Shown: piece by piece, positions 44,826 through 55,984 of the stretch
Numbering within the stretch: the first letter of the stretch is position 1
Layout: each line of letters starts with the position of its first letter
Source: Cristatella mucedo
Taxonomy: Eukaryota > Bryozoa > Phylactolaemata > Cristatellidae
Assembly: GCA_009760855.2 (NCBI GenBank)
Contig: WPIO01000046.1
Coordinates: forward strand, 1,727,501 to 1,791,500
Length of the DNA stretch: 64,000 nt
Direction: 5' to 3'
Made by a program: the position numbers and the translations under genes
Notes under the pieces: model-generated
The model's database searches: none
The model's input: only the letters and a program-made list of their open reading frames with translations
Told to the model about the DNA's origin: nothing

Positions 44826-45239
44826 AGCATTCCACAGCAATGCACAAGATAAACGTTTTCAAAAAGCCCTCCCCGAGTTCTCACTGCCGTTGGTTCTTGT
44901 TATCAATCGATTACCCAGTATGGAGTACAGTATTTACTGTACTCCATTTATGCAATGTCGTCGTGTGAGAGTTCATTGCATAACTGATAATAATCGGTAC
45001 GTCTGCGTCAGGCCAAGCCAATAAACTGAACGCGAGGAAAACCCGGCGAAAAGGGCAAAAATTGAATCGAATAAGACTCAGTTAACCATCTCCTCACACT
45101 CTATTCGCGGCTTTAAGTCATCTGATCTCCAAGTTACTCATGTACATTAGGATTTATAAAATCAGTTTATTGCAAGATTGTATTGTTTTTAAAACAATAT
45201 TCGTTATTTACTTATAAGTACTTTTTTTTATTTAAAAAC

Positions 45240-45400
45240 GTGACAAAAATCGCAGCGTTTTTTGGGGGGTCCAGAACAGATTAACAGCATTTCAATTCAT
45301 TTCAATGGGGAAAATTGATTTGGCATACGAGTAATTTGAGCTCTGGCGCGGAATGAATTAAACTCGTAAGTCGACTTGAATGTCATTGCAAAAAACAGCA
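45240..45400 (-). mobile_element. Mariner/Tigger-type MITE-like end
   Basis: Read on the minus strand it has CGACTTACGAGTTTAATTCA, then CTCGTATGCCAAATCAA and a TTCCCCATTGAAATGAA segment. This resembles remembered terminal sequences of mariner-type elements that begin CAGTGGTACCTCGACTTACG. The outermost terminal bases and the opposite end are not found. Confidence 0.4.
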
Positions 45401-46029
45401 TAATGAGAACATGATACAAGACTATATTTGGGGACTGATTCGTGCGTTATTTAAAGTATCTTGTGAGGTAATCCTCTAAAATTTTAGTTTATAAGGGTGT
45501 TAATTTTGAATTAATTTGCCTTTTGTGACTAAATGAGAACAAAATGATGCAAATGCGTCAGTTTTCTCAGAGGAAACAATTACAATTTTACACTTCGCGG
45601 TCATTAATAGAAGTTTTTGAGAAATAATGGTCATTTTCAATACTTTGAGGCATAAGCAATTAAGAAATAACACGCGCTGCCATGTCAATAAAAAACTTTG
45701 TGTCAGTTGCTTTCAATATAGCAGGGGACTCAATTAAATTGTTCGATGCTCTTTCGGAATCTGTAACTCGTTTCAACCCAACGCGTCAGAATTTTTAGCA
45801 ATCTGCATTTTCATTTTCCAATACTTGCACATGCATTACATAAAATTTTACAATCTTTTAATAACAGTATCCTTTAGGTTGTTTAAAATGTAAACATAAG
45901 TCTTCCTTCATTTAGTCCAATGTTTTTAAACTGCCTCGTGCTCGACTTTCTGCTATGCTCAGCAGCTGGGGTTTAGGGCGCCTGAGGCCCCAACAGCAAT
46001 CGGCCGTCATGCTAAAATTTCAGTGGTTT

Positions 46030-46560
46030 TGATATCTACACTTCATCTATTACATACGTCCTGATGGAACATCACAACCCGTTTGTCGCTGGATGCTCCT
46101 AAATTTGATGGTAAATAGTCAAGGTGAGAGTTTAGAAAATGGGTCTTACCACTCACTCTGCTGCTGCCAAGTGCTCCGTAGCGTTGAATCGTGATATCAA
46201 TGACTCGCGCCTAGTCAGCAGACTTGTGATTGGCGAGAAAGTTCTCTATCATCGACTTAAATCCATTTCATGCCTGCAACACTAACCCAGTCATTTTTAA
46301 TGTAAACTGTGCGTCTTAGAATAATTCTCCGATCTGTAGACCAACAAATGCCAGCTTTTATCTTTACCTCGCTTATTTGAGGAAAATGTTCTCGAAAAGA
46401 CTTAAAGGTATCGCCATCTTGGACTAGAGACTTAACATAGTTTTTCATTAGTCCAAGCTCTATGTGCAACGGAGGAAGTAGCATTTTTTTGCTGTCGACC
46501 AGTGGAGGCTCTCAGACGTTGTTACTCCCAGGCACAAAATGTGTTGTGTAAGGATGGCCG
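46030..46560 (-). pseudogene. Decayed LLPPLHIKLG-family gene fragment (transposon-associated)
   Basis: Minus-strand frames read HFVPGSNNV, PLVDSKKMLLPPLHIELGLM, FREHFPQISEVKIKAGI, FLANHKSADYA, then THFLNSHLDYLPSNLG and MFHQDV. I recall this segment order from a high-copy family in many invertebrate genomes (consensus LLPPLHIKLGLMK, FLxSHLDYFPEN, RFHQDI), thought to be carried by mobile DNA and of unknown function. At least two frameshifts and several stops make it a relic. Confidence 0.65.
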
Positions 46561-46564
46561 ATTT

Positions 46565-46800
46565 GAATAATATAATAATAATAATGTAATGCGTTTGTAT
46601 TGTTCTATGACAGTGGCTTTGGCGGCGGCTGTCTTTATCGAGTTTTGCGGAGACACTAGCGGACGAACCTGAGAGGTAAACGAGACTCAATCTCTATTTC
46701 CTCAAAGCCTACATGTACGAGCTGGCTGACTCACCGCAGATGGGGGAGTCATCTGTGCATCTGTGGCGGGCCACATCCTTAAATCAAAGGCCGGACGCTG
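46565..46800. repeat. Unclassified repeat with AAT tail
   Basis: Begins with AATAATAATAATG and a GAGACTCAATCTCTATTTCC segment like the LINE/SINE tails, but the body matches none of the other copies here. Confidence 0.3.
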
Positions 46801-46897
46801 CCTAGTCAAGTGCCTAACCGCCTGCTGCAGGTGGGGCATACATTAATGGCCGAGGATGCTGTGCTGATTACAATAGCGGAAGTAGCAGGCCGCACAA

Positions 46898-47010
46898 CAG
46901 TATAGCACCCCAAGAGCACATAATCTCCATTCAGGCGCTTCGAGCCCACGACCTCGGCCTTGACGACCTTGGTCGGAGCGAGCATCTTAACCACTGGGCG
47001 AAACCAGTGT
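46898..47010 (-). mobile_element. SINE-1 copy
   Basis: AGTATAGCACCCCAAGAGC (tail), CGAGCCCACGACCTCGGCC (B-box side) and TTAACCACTGGGCGAAACC (A-box side, reverse complement). Some central bases are deleted. Confidence 0.7.
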
Positions 47011-47599
47011 AACTTTTTAGCAGCCTCTTGATCCAGTGAAGCATTGAAAACTAGATTTATGGCTTTTCTAACTTTGTCCACCAGTGAGCAACAAAGATAT
47101 GATGGCTTTACTGTCTTCAGTAGTGCTACCCAGTTCATTTAAGGCACTCTTGGAGAATTTCTTAACAGCGGTGGCAGGTTATGATTATGAGGCTACTATC
47201 GCCAATACTGCAAAACAGCCGCATCACGTTTTAGCCTCGAATTGGGTTTGTTCTCATTAGCTAGCTGGGAAGGGAATTTAATCCGGCTTGTCATAGGCCA
47301 AAGTTTGTATACAGATGGACCATTTTTTAATTCGAATAATTATCAACTACTGAAGAACTGCTCCCAATACCACGATTGTGCCCGTGCAAATTAGAGCCTC
47401 GATGGGCACCTGCTAAGCATGGTTAACCAGCAACGGTGGTTAGTCGACCGGCCTCAAATTGAGCAGTTAAGCCGTATGATGGGGTGGCATGCCGGCTTGG
47501 GGGGTCCAACGAATCAACGTACCGAAATTAATCGACGGAAATCGGTGGCGCGAGTAAACAGTCGTCATATTGCAGCCACCAAATTTCCCACATCGAGCT

Positions 47600-48830
47600 T
47601 GTGCTATCTCATACGAATGGGCTGTATGGCTGACGGTGGTTACTGCTAACATCACTCTAATCTCCTTAAAATTCGCCAAAAATCGGCTGTGACAAGTTCC
47701 AACTTGGATTGCGTATTTCGATGTGGTTTCGCTCAGTTACACCTACACAATTTTTCGCAAGCTGTAATGCCATTCGCTGGAATTGACAGCTGTGGCCGGG
47801 GCCAGTGTCGCTATCCACCCACCGCAGGGCCACCGGAACCCGCTGCAATCTACGGTGAAGCGAAAGAAGTTCTATGCTGCGCGATGCTCCATTTTAGATA
47901 GCGTATCACAATACACTTTGCTTACAGTGTTCTCACAAAATTTCACTGGAATGAACACGAGTGTTTTCGTGCAATGCATTGCACTTGCCTGCCGGGGGGA
48001 CCCGGCCCCATGCCGAAATTTTATACAATCCAGCATCAAAAAAATGCCCAGAAATAAATTTCGCAAAACTTCAATTTTTATTGCATATGGAGGCGCACCG
48101 TGTTAAACTTACGCTCGCGTGCGTTGAAGCCATCGCGCGCGCGAGATCTCTGACAATGCCCTGCAATTGCCTGAAGTGGCTTGGGCTAATACCAAAATCC
48201 ACTCTTATCCATGACAAATCCATCCCGCCCGCTCTACTCCATGGCAAACCCACTTGTATTTGGCTTGATAAGCTCCAATTTAGATATAAAATTTCGTTCA
48301 AGTCCATTAATAGTGCATCCGCAAAATTTGGTGCCATTACGCTTGCTTTCCCGAACAATGCACTACATCGAGTGCAACAGCACGGACCAATACCGCGATC
48401 CGTCACAATCGACTGCGATCCGCCACACAAATGCCGAGAAATCCGCTAGACGCACTAATTTTAATTGCAAATTACTAGTCACTCCGTTTCTATACACTCG
48501 CTTAAAGTGTAGTTGCACAATTTCACGACGGAGGGCGCCGATGTTCTCAAGAAATGCACTGCGAATGACTAAAATGACCCGGGCCTATACCGAAATCATC
48601 TATAACCCCCATAAATGCTCAGAAATCGGAATCTCAATGACCCACTTTTGAACGCAGTGCACTAAGTTTAACGTGTACCCGAATAGTTTCAGCTCATTGC
48701 TCACGTGCAATCTCGGGCAATGCTCGGCATTCGATTGCAATTGCCCTGGACGAAATCCACAACAACCCGCGACTACAAATCTACCGGAAATTGGATAGAC
48801 CAAATGCGCGACTCCATTGCCAGCAGCATC
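47600..48830. repeat. Diverged satellite-like tandem array, unit about 180-200 bp
   Basis: A segment of the form GCCNATACCGAAAT...ATCC...AAATGCCCAGAAAT recurs at about 48013, 48191, 48391 and 48589. Weaker versions lie near 47810 and 48754. Between anchors the order of sub-motifs is kept (TTCTCNNGAANATGCACT before, TTNTATTGCAT after). Copies differ heavily, so the limits are approximate. Confidence 0.5.
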
Positions 48831-48980
48831 GCTCAGGCCTTCCTGCTGAGGGCGAGCTACGCACCGTCAAGGGAGAGCTTGGCCCATTAAAGACTGGCTA
48901 TGCCAATTGAACTGCACTTGCCAGTCAGCTCGTCCTGACCTCCCTGCCAAGGGCGGGCTACAAACGATCAAGGGCGAGCC
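48831..48980. repeat. Short tandem duplication beside the satellite-like array
   Basis: Two copies about 96 bp apart of a segment with CTGCTGAGGGCGAGCTAC...CGTCAAGGG (48846 onward) and CTGCCAAGGGCGGGCTAC...GATCAAGGG (48942 onward). Confidence 0.6.
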
Positions 48981-50084
48981 CTCTTGCGCTGAGCACCTGC
49001 ACACTATTAGGCCACATAATTCGCTCACATCACCTCATCTTCTGATTTGACCTTATTCAAAAAGAAGCTACAAACTTAGCTTGTCCGAAACCACCCTGGC
49101 TCTATCCGGGTGAACTGTCCCTGCACGTCGCTGTGCTCATCATTTGCTATTTGCCTTGCGAGGTAAATTTTTCTTGATCCAGCTGAAATCTTGAGCCTAC
49201 AGCTAGGGTTCTACAAACATGAACAGGAAAGCTCAGGTTTAGGAAGAAATGTATTTATGCGATGGGTATCTTTATTAATTAAAGCGAGAAAAGTCCGTCC
49301 TTTCCTCCACTACCTGACAAGATGGCTACGGAAAAGCTACTATGACTAATTGAAGCGAGTCCACAGGCTGCAGTGAGCTGCTCGTACTATTCGATACAGA
49401 GATACTTTGCGGAGGTCTAACCGCCGCAGCTGAAGCAACTTTCAGTGCCCGTCTATTGATAAGAACGATACGGTCAGCACACCTCTGAAGAAGCGGTGTT
49501 AGCAGAATACCTAACCGCCAAGTATTGCCAATCTGACATTTACTGAGACTTCCACAGTTCTTTCGCAACGTATATTCTCCTGCTACCGGCTGTGGCACAT
49601 CATGTTCAGCCGTATTGAGCTACTACTTCCATGCTACTCACTACCTCAACTGCCCTCCTGACTCAGCTATGCTTCTCACTTTCTCTTTGTTCTGTGACAT
49701 GAATTATGTTGGCTACCGAAAGGCATTTAGGCTTTAAGTGCGCTATAACAAATTCTCCTTCGTAGCAACCACCTAGTCTTTGTGGCTTCGTGAAGTTACA
49801 GGTGTAGATTCATTACATTACAGTGCAATAAGTGACAGCTGCCACCAAGACGGGTGTAAAAATCACGCAGCTTTGGAAACCTTTCGTCTTTATTGTGAAA
49901 TTTGTGGACATGCGCTATGGGAAACGGACGTTGTGGCTAATGTTTTCTTCTAGGAAGAATCCGTACGAGCACGAATCACCGTTGTTTTCTGATTCTATCT
50001 AGAAGCTATGGTATAAAGACATTGATTTCTGAACTCATTATTACATACTCATGTAAATGTCTTTTAAGCTTATCAATGACTCCG

Positions 50085-50930
50085 GCTGGCGTTCTTAATC
50101 GTATCAAAATGGTGCGAACTCAGCAGTTCGTCATGTTTATCTTATACGGATTAACATTGCACTAATTCTGTGTGAGCGGCATTGGCTCGCTGCCAAGCAT
50201 AGAATACAATCAAGAATCCTCTCACTGGCCTGCAAATCGCTGCAGTTGCTCGCACAAGCCCACGTTCAACCCGATCTTGCTCCTCGGTGTGCTCTTGATA
50301 TCACCCGATCTATGGCATGCAGTCGTCTAGCCGTTCCATAAAATAAATTGAAATGTTCTGTGTGCATTGAAATTCTGGAGCTCATTTCTGGCTTCTGCCA
50401 TTACCTAAAATTACTTTGCACCATTCAAGTCTCAGCGAAAACGCCTCTGCTCCACTCACCTGTCGCCGAGCCCAAGTGAAGTGCTCTTTTGTTTCTGTCC
50501 GCGTTGCGTAAGTACCTATTAATGATTTATTGCATCTTGATACCAGGGGTCTGACTAAACGGTAGTCCTGAATGTCTTCTTGTGTATTAATTTCATCCTA
50601 GTCTAAGTAGATGTTTGTGGGCTTCTGCATGCTTGTCTAATCAGGATACCTTCTAGTTTCGCCCAGTGGTTAAGGTGCTCACCCCGACCAAGGTCTGGTC
50701 CAGGTCCTGGGATCGAGCCACGTAGCATATGTGAAGCTTCTGAATAGAAATTAAGTTCTCTTAGGGTGCTATACAAATACAATTTTTATATATTACCTTA
50801 CTAGTCACTAACCTTAGTTATTGCTTCTCTTGCAGCGAGTTGTAAAGCATTAGGATAAAGAGTTAATTCTTTTACTTTGTTTTAAGTGACTATTTATTAT
50901 TAGTAATGTTATCACTATGCTTAGCTAGTT
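50085..50930 (+). mobile_element. LINE-B fragment, interrupted by a SINE-1
   Basis: Plus-strand remnants of ORF2 (QNSAARHVYLIRINI-like, then HWLAAKHRIQSRILSLACK) lead into the 3' untranslated region. The LINE sequence stops at about 50654 and resumes near 50790 with GCTTCTCTTGCAGCGAGTTG, stem-loop and ATT repeats. Confidence 0.7.
50655..50789 (+). mobile_element. SINE-1 copy nested in LINE-B
   Basis: GCCCAGTGGTTAAGGTGCTC (A-box side), GACCAAGGTCTGG, GGGATCGAGCC (B-box side), GAATAGAAATTAAGTTCTC and TGCTATACAAAT tail. Near full length. Confidence 0.8.
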
Positions 50931-51236
50931 GACACAAAACAAGTTCTTAGTGCAAGTTAATCGGGCAATCGGTTTCTCTAACCCTCTCGCGTTAAAGGAT
51001 AGCTTCTTGTACGTATGAGCAGGCCAAAAATAAATGGGTACCGCCAGTTGGAAGTTTCAGTTACCATTTACTCGCTAGCTCCCGCTATAGACCCATAATG
51101 TGCTACCGAATTTTGAACTCGGTACCGAAGTTGTCGTGGACAAATATTCCGGCGCTCATTAATCCTTTTCCGGAATCTCAGGCGTGGGAGGCGCGAATCT
51201 CGTAGTCGCCATAATATCGCGAGCTTCGTTCCAGTC

Positions 51237-51278
51237 ATGACTGTGGAAGAAAAATGCTACAAAGCCACGTCTGTGGAG
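51237..51278 (+). CDS. USP25/28 homolog, coding exon 1
   Basis: Fourteen codons, MTVEEKCYKATSVE, from an ATG with G at -3 to a GAG|GTAACG donor, phase 0. Human USP25 also begins MTVE. The exon lies in a moderately CpG-rich stretch (51.1-51.7 kb) suitable for a promoter. It is short, so the start is inferred from position, phase and this tetrapeptide. Confidence 0.55.
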
Positions 51279-53217
51279 GTAACGTAGCTTATCCGATGAG
51301 AGTAAAATGATTAAATTTATGGCAGCTTCCAAGCCAGACTTTATTGTGCTCTAGTTTGACCTGGGTAGCTGGTTGCGTTATTTTGCAGCCGGTGCCGCAT
51401 GTCGATTGCAACCGAAGCTAGCGATGTCCTGCGGCAGTCAGTTTGTAAACTCCGACTGTGTAGAAGTCTTCGTTGGCGAGCCAACATTATCCAAAAAAAT
51501 TAGCTTAGATTTAGAACGGGTGCGCGTTACGACAGCTAGAACCGTGTCTGTTGTGACTGAAGCAAGCGGCGTACTACCGCGAGCCCCGATAGTATTGCAG
51601 TCCTCTCGACGAGCCCAAAGAGGCTTAACGATATTGCACCGCTAATGCGCTGGTTCGTAATGTAAGCGCCGTCCTTTTCGTGCACTCCATGTTGCTTGCA
51701 CTTGCGCTGACCGAGTGGCCTTCACTTGCTGTAGGTCGTCTTTCTCCTTCTGGTTTTTTAGGGCATGGCGTCTGTACGTAGCAAAAAGGGTGTCTTGAGA
51801 GCTAGTATCATGTCGCCTCCCCTCACGGTCTCGTCCTTATTCTTAAAAAATTCCCGCGTAGCTTGTCTCTCCATCTGGAGCTGGAGACGTAAAGCGTAGT
51901 TTTAAAGCAGCCGCATCGTGATTTGTTCTCCCGTAGCGCTGTGGATCACAGGTCAAAGTACGAGGCTAAAGCCACCGAACGACGAACTTCGGTTCGGAGC
52001 AGCGCACAAGGCTACAGCCCTAAAGACAACGTGGAATACAAGTGCAGTTTCCTTTCCTCTTACATTTGGAAAAGCTAAGCCGTAGAAAAGCCTCCACATC
52101 GCGACGTAGTGGTTTCCATATGCAATAAAAAGTAGCAGCCTTACTTAATCCACAGGTCGAATAGAACACCTTTTAATTATAATTTTTGTTGAAGGGTAAT
52201 ACAAAGTTGCCGAAGCCGAATCAAATGAAAATGTACGTGTTTCGGCCCTATACTGTCAGGACTGTACGTGTTCCACTTGTGCTACAGCCCAACCAGTTTG
52301 CATTCATCACAGCCTTAATTCGGTTATTTGTGTCAATATTTCCTTTTACGCAATAATTCTATTGCGATTTTGTGTGTCTTGATTTTGTGTGTCTTGTCGC
52401 ACAACATATTGGGTTGTTCCATATTGGATTAGAAAACATGTTCATGCACCGTTTGCACACTACACTGGGAGTTCATTACTCGTGGTCTCTATTGTCACAT
52501 GCTTCTGCATCAGTTTGTAAGACACTTCTGTAAGGGCATGCTGGGTGCAATTGGCCTGAGTTTTACATCACTCAGGACAGTATGATGTGACTGCTGCCTG
52601 TTATCGGTGACTGCCAAGCTCGTCAAGACCCAAAGATTCTCTGGGAGTCGATCCCAACGAGCCGTCCAGAACAGATGCAAGCCAGCCAGAATAGATGTTG
52701 GAAACTCATCGAGCAATCAGTGCCTTTTATTACTTGCACTAACTTAGGCTAGCTTCTGTTGCCTTTATTAGAGTGTAACTGTAGTACCCCATACAGTTAG
52801 TTCATTGTCCATACTATAATTGAGGCTGATGCCAGAATCATCAATGAATTCTCCATTAGGCCACTATTCAATAATAATAACAAAGATAATAATAATAATA
52901 ATACATTTGTATTGCACCCTCAGAGAACCGAATCTCTCTGTAGGCACTTTACAGATGCTGCATGTAAAGCATTACCAAATATTTGGTGGTAACATCCACA
53001 AGCAGCAAGTATAGTGTAAGCAGTTACATGGGAGAATCTGCTGTCGAGGTAGCTTATCTGTGCAGGTAAACATCCAATGGCAGACTAGAATTTTGTTGAT
53101 ACGTATGGACAGCAATGTTAATTGAAAATAATGCTGTATATTAATAGTGGTTTAAAGTATTTTGAGTGAATAGCTGTCAGATTGTAATATTTGCAGCATT
53201 CTGTTTGGTGTTAACAG
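51279..53217 (+). other. USP25/28 intron 1
   Basis: Contains a LINE-A tail at 52870-52990 and an open frame at 51373-51645 without recognisable similarity. No other feature. Confidence 0.45.
52870..52990 (-). mobile_element. LINE-A 3' tail, minus strand
   Basis: AAT repeats, GCACCCTCAGAGAACCGAAT stem-loop complement, AGGCACTTTACAGATGCTGC. Confidence 0.7.
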
Positions 53218-53400
53218 GATCACGGTGAGCTAATGAAGACAGTGTTTGAGGTGACTGGAATTTCTTCTCGGGAAATAATAGAATCGGCTGTCAAGGCTTG
53301 TAAGGATGAACATGGAAGGCACAAAATCGACGACGTCGTTGCTTATCTCGTTCAGCATAATATAAATCATGGTCCAATACAAGTTTCAAGAGACAAACAG
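53218..53400 (+). CDS. USP25/28 homolog, coding exon 2 (UBA-like region)
   Basis: Residues 15-75, phase 0 both ends, acceptor GTTAACAG, donor CAG|GTACCC. LMKTVFEVTGISSREIIESA followed by KIDDVVAYLV corresponds to the N-terminal helical, UBA-like region of USP25 and USP28 (human FLNQLREITGI...LELAVAFLT). USP25/28 are deubiquitinases of the C19 family acting in, for example, ERAD, MYC stability and DNA damage signalling. Invertebrates usually have one gene for both, so neither paralog name is assigned. Confidence 0.8.
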
Positions 53401-53479
53401 GTACCCGTTGTAGTGAACCTGTGTCTTGGAGACAGATATTTTTGTCGTGAGCTTCACAATTGCTGTATTACACTGGTGC

Positions 53480-53632
53480 TTGTTAGGCCAGTGGTTGAAG
53501 TGCTCACGTAGAACCAAGGTCAAGGTGAATGTATTTGCTGACCAAGGTCGTGGGCTCGAGCCTTGTGGCATATGTGAGCACCTGAAGAGAGTAATTTCTC
53601 TTATAGTGCTATACAAATGGATTATATTATTT
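53480..53632 (+). mobile_element. SINE-1 copy, 1b variant
   Basis: AGGCCAGTGGTTGAAGTGCT (A-box side), an extra AAGGTGAATGTATTTGCTGA segment, GTGGGCTCGAGCC (B-box side) and TGCTATACAAATGG tail. The extra segment marks the 1b variant. Confidence 0.75.
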
Positions 53633-53639
53633 ATGATTA

Positions 53640-53850
53640 TTACTCACCGATCTGCACTTGTTCCTCTCAAGCAGCATACTGACTTGAAGGTCCTCAACCT
53701 GCATATTGTCCCTCACTTTTATCTCTTCATTCTTGTTATCGGGCCTCTCTGAAATGCTTACTCCTCGTGCTTGCCATCTTGCCACCCTCTCCTTTGACTG
53801 ACCAGTTAGCTGTGCCTCTAACCAACCTCAAATTCGTTAGAGACCTAGCC
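53640..53850 (+). mobile_element. LINE RT C-terminal fragment
   Basis: SALVPLKQHTDLKVLNLHI corresponds to the HWLPVKQRIDFKILxLAY segment of L2-type ORF2. Short and frameshifted, abutting the SINE-1 copy. Confidence 0.5.
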
Positions 53851-53884
53851 TTGTTTTTATGCCCCCAAAGCCCGGTACTGGCCA

Positions 53885-54110
53885 CCGACTGATGCAACTA
53901 ATACGGTGTCGTTTAGCATAGAAGGGTGAACTTTTTGCTCTGTGCACAGTGCCCATACCAGAATGTTCAATATGGTAGCCAGCGGTTGTAGACCAGAAAC
54001 TCTAAACCCTTATCATTGAAACTCGCGATCTTTAAAAAAGCACACAAACCATAAAAACAAAACCCTATAGCCCAAATCTTAAATCCTGATATTAAAGGAT
54101 ATCCCAAAAC
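53885..54110 (+). repeat. Dispersed repeat copy 2 with telomere-like units
   Basis: GCATAGAAGGGTGAACTTTT and ATGGTAGCCAGCGGTTGTA align in order with copy 1 at 25.7 kb. Decayed CTCTAAACCC / AAAACCCTATAGCCC / TAAATCC units follow. The hairpin is degraded here. Confidence 0.55.
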
Positions 54111-54384
54111 GTGTTTTTATATGCACATTCGTGGCACAAGGGAATCGATGCAAGTCTTTAATGTAGCACTTTAAAAAACTTAAGGCCACACAAATATTGC
54201 AAATATTGGTTGGATTCATATGAAAGGCAAGAAATAAAGCAAATTAAGCAAGCTACTGCCTTGGTTAACCTACCGGGTACACAAAAATCATGCGAACTTG
54301 AAACTTTTTTCGTAGCTTAATGTGGGTTCAGAGACTGGTTTGATTTTCAAAGGATAGTTTGTGGGAGCCCATTTAGAAAAAGCT

Positions 54385-54550
54385 AGCTGAATTAATAGTC
54401 TAATTTGTATAGCAGCAGGAGCCTTTACGGCTATCACCATTATTTGCAGTAGGCAATAAAGAATCGCCCACTGAAGTACTTGAACCCACGATTCGTGAAG
54501 AGTGGTTCGTGAAGAGCAAGCACCTCACTTCGTGGGCCAAGATCCAGGGG
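54385..54550 (-). mobile_element. SINE-2 copy
   Basis: AGCTAGCTGAATTAATAG start, GGCAATAAAGAATCGCCCAC body, TTGAACCCACGATTCGTGAA with a small local duplication, and GTGGGCCAAGATCC end. Confidence 0.7.
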
Positions 54551-54996
54551 CAACCCGCGAAAGGAAGAATGTTTTGAATGTTTCAGGTATCCTTTCTAGA
54601 AAAATGCATTGCAGTGACTGTGTGTGGCACTAATTTGGGAATGTTCAAGGTTTGACACATTTGGTTTGTGACTTCCCATTGTGGGTCAGACCTGGTTCGA
54701 GACAATAGAAGAAATCAGTAGAGTGCATAAGCAGCCAAGCACGTTTCCTAATGAATAAACAGCTTTTGGGTCATATAGAACTGGTTTGGAAGTCTTGGCA
54801 AACACCTGAGATGCCAAAACCATGGTGGTTTGCACACAGTACAAGTTTTCATTTAGATTAATTCAGTGTTCATCAGAAAACATTGCTGGATGGTTTTTCC
54901 ACTGCTTTATCGATAACTCACAATTTGTCAAACCATAGCAAGCGTATGGCTGTGGTTGATCAAATAGCATTCTCGCTTCAAACCTTTGATCGTTGC

Positions 54997-55146
54997 TGGT
55001 TTGGCCTAGTAGTTAAGGGGCTAGCCCCCTCCCTGACCAAAGTCTGGCCGAAGTCGTGGGCTGTAGCCCGTGCCGTGTGTGAAGCGCTCGAATAAAGATC
55101 AAGTTCTTATGGTGCTATACAATGTATTATATATATATATATATAC
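54997..55146 (+). mobile_element. SINE-1 copy
   Basis: TGGTTTGGCCTAGTAGTTAA (A-box side), GTGGGCTGTAGCCC (B-box side, mutated), GTGAAGCGC and TGCTATACAATG, then a TA repeat (55130-55146). Confidence 0.75.
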
Positions 55147-55984
55147 ATTTATATACGAAATGTTGCTGAAGGAATGCCAGACATGGTTGTTAAGAGATAC
55201 ATTAAGAAAGAGTTGTTACTTGGAAATCTGACTTTAGTGCAGTGCTCTGACTGGAATATAATAATAACCTTCCACAACAATGGAATGCTACAATATAATA
55301 ATAACCGTCTAGAATAGTGACTATCGCAGAAGCCAGAAATTGTCCCTGATACTGCGAAAACAGGGTCTTTGCTCATATTTTGCACCGGTAACAAAACCAT
55401 GGTAGTAGCATGCATGACTTGTTATAGATTTGCTAACTCCGAGCCTCTGGTGAAATTTTGTTGGCCTGCAGTGAATGAGGCACGAATTCATCCGAAATTA
55501 AATCTTGATCTCCAAGGTTGCATAGATTTTTTAGGCCAGCACTGAATGTATACTGTGCGAACACTTTATCGTCTGCATTAATGGAAAACGTGACTCTTAA
55601 ATGAACTCGTCTAGCACATCTCTTGAGCCTCTGAACGGAATCTGGGTGCCTGTTCCAAAGAACCTCTTGCAGATGATCACCTCAGCTGCACCATGTAGTC
55701 TGCTTACTTTCAGCTATGCATCGCTTAGCAAAAATTCGGGCTAGCTAAAATGAGGGAGAATACCAAGACCAAGCTGGTTCGTACTTTTTTCACAGCCAGT
55801 TTAAACTTCTTTTAAATCACTACTTCCAGGTCTTCCTTCCTAGGCAATAAGCCTATATTGTGTTTGGGTATTGCGCCGGCAAGAGGGGTAGTATAAATTG
55901 TGGAGAAAGTCGACCTAACAGATGAGATACCCATATTTTCAAGGCTGGATGATTATTGTAATTGTTGCCCATTGATGTTTGCAC

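Larger units (their letters stand above)
42343..51236. other. Intergenic region between capicua and the USP25/28 gene
   Basis: Includes capicua's 3' untranslated region, whose end I cannot place because no AATAAA is visible before the SINE near 44.3 kb. The rest is repeats listed separately. About 49.0-50.0 kb holds nothing I recognise. Confidence 0.5.

Noticed and set aside
51373-51645. 90-codon open frame near the USP25/28 promoter
   Set aside because: No similarity and no splice support.
51764-51775. Alternative USP25/28 first exon (ATGGCGTCT before GTACGT)
   Set aside because: Phase fits, but the donor is poor and 51237-51278 has a better donor plus the MTVE start shared with USP25.
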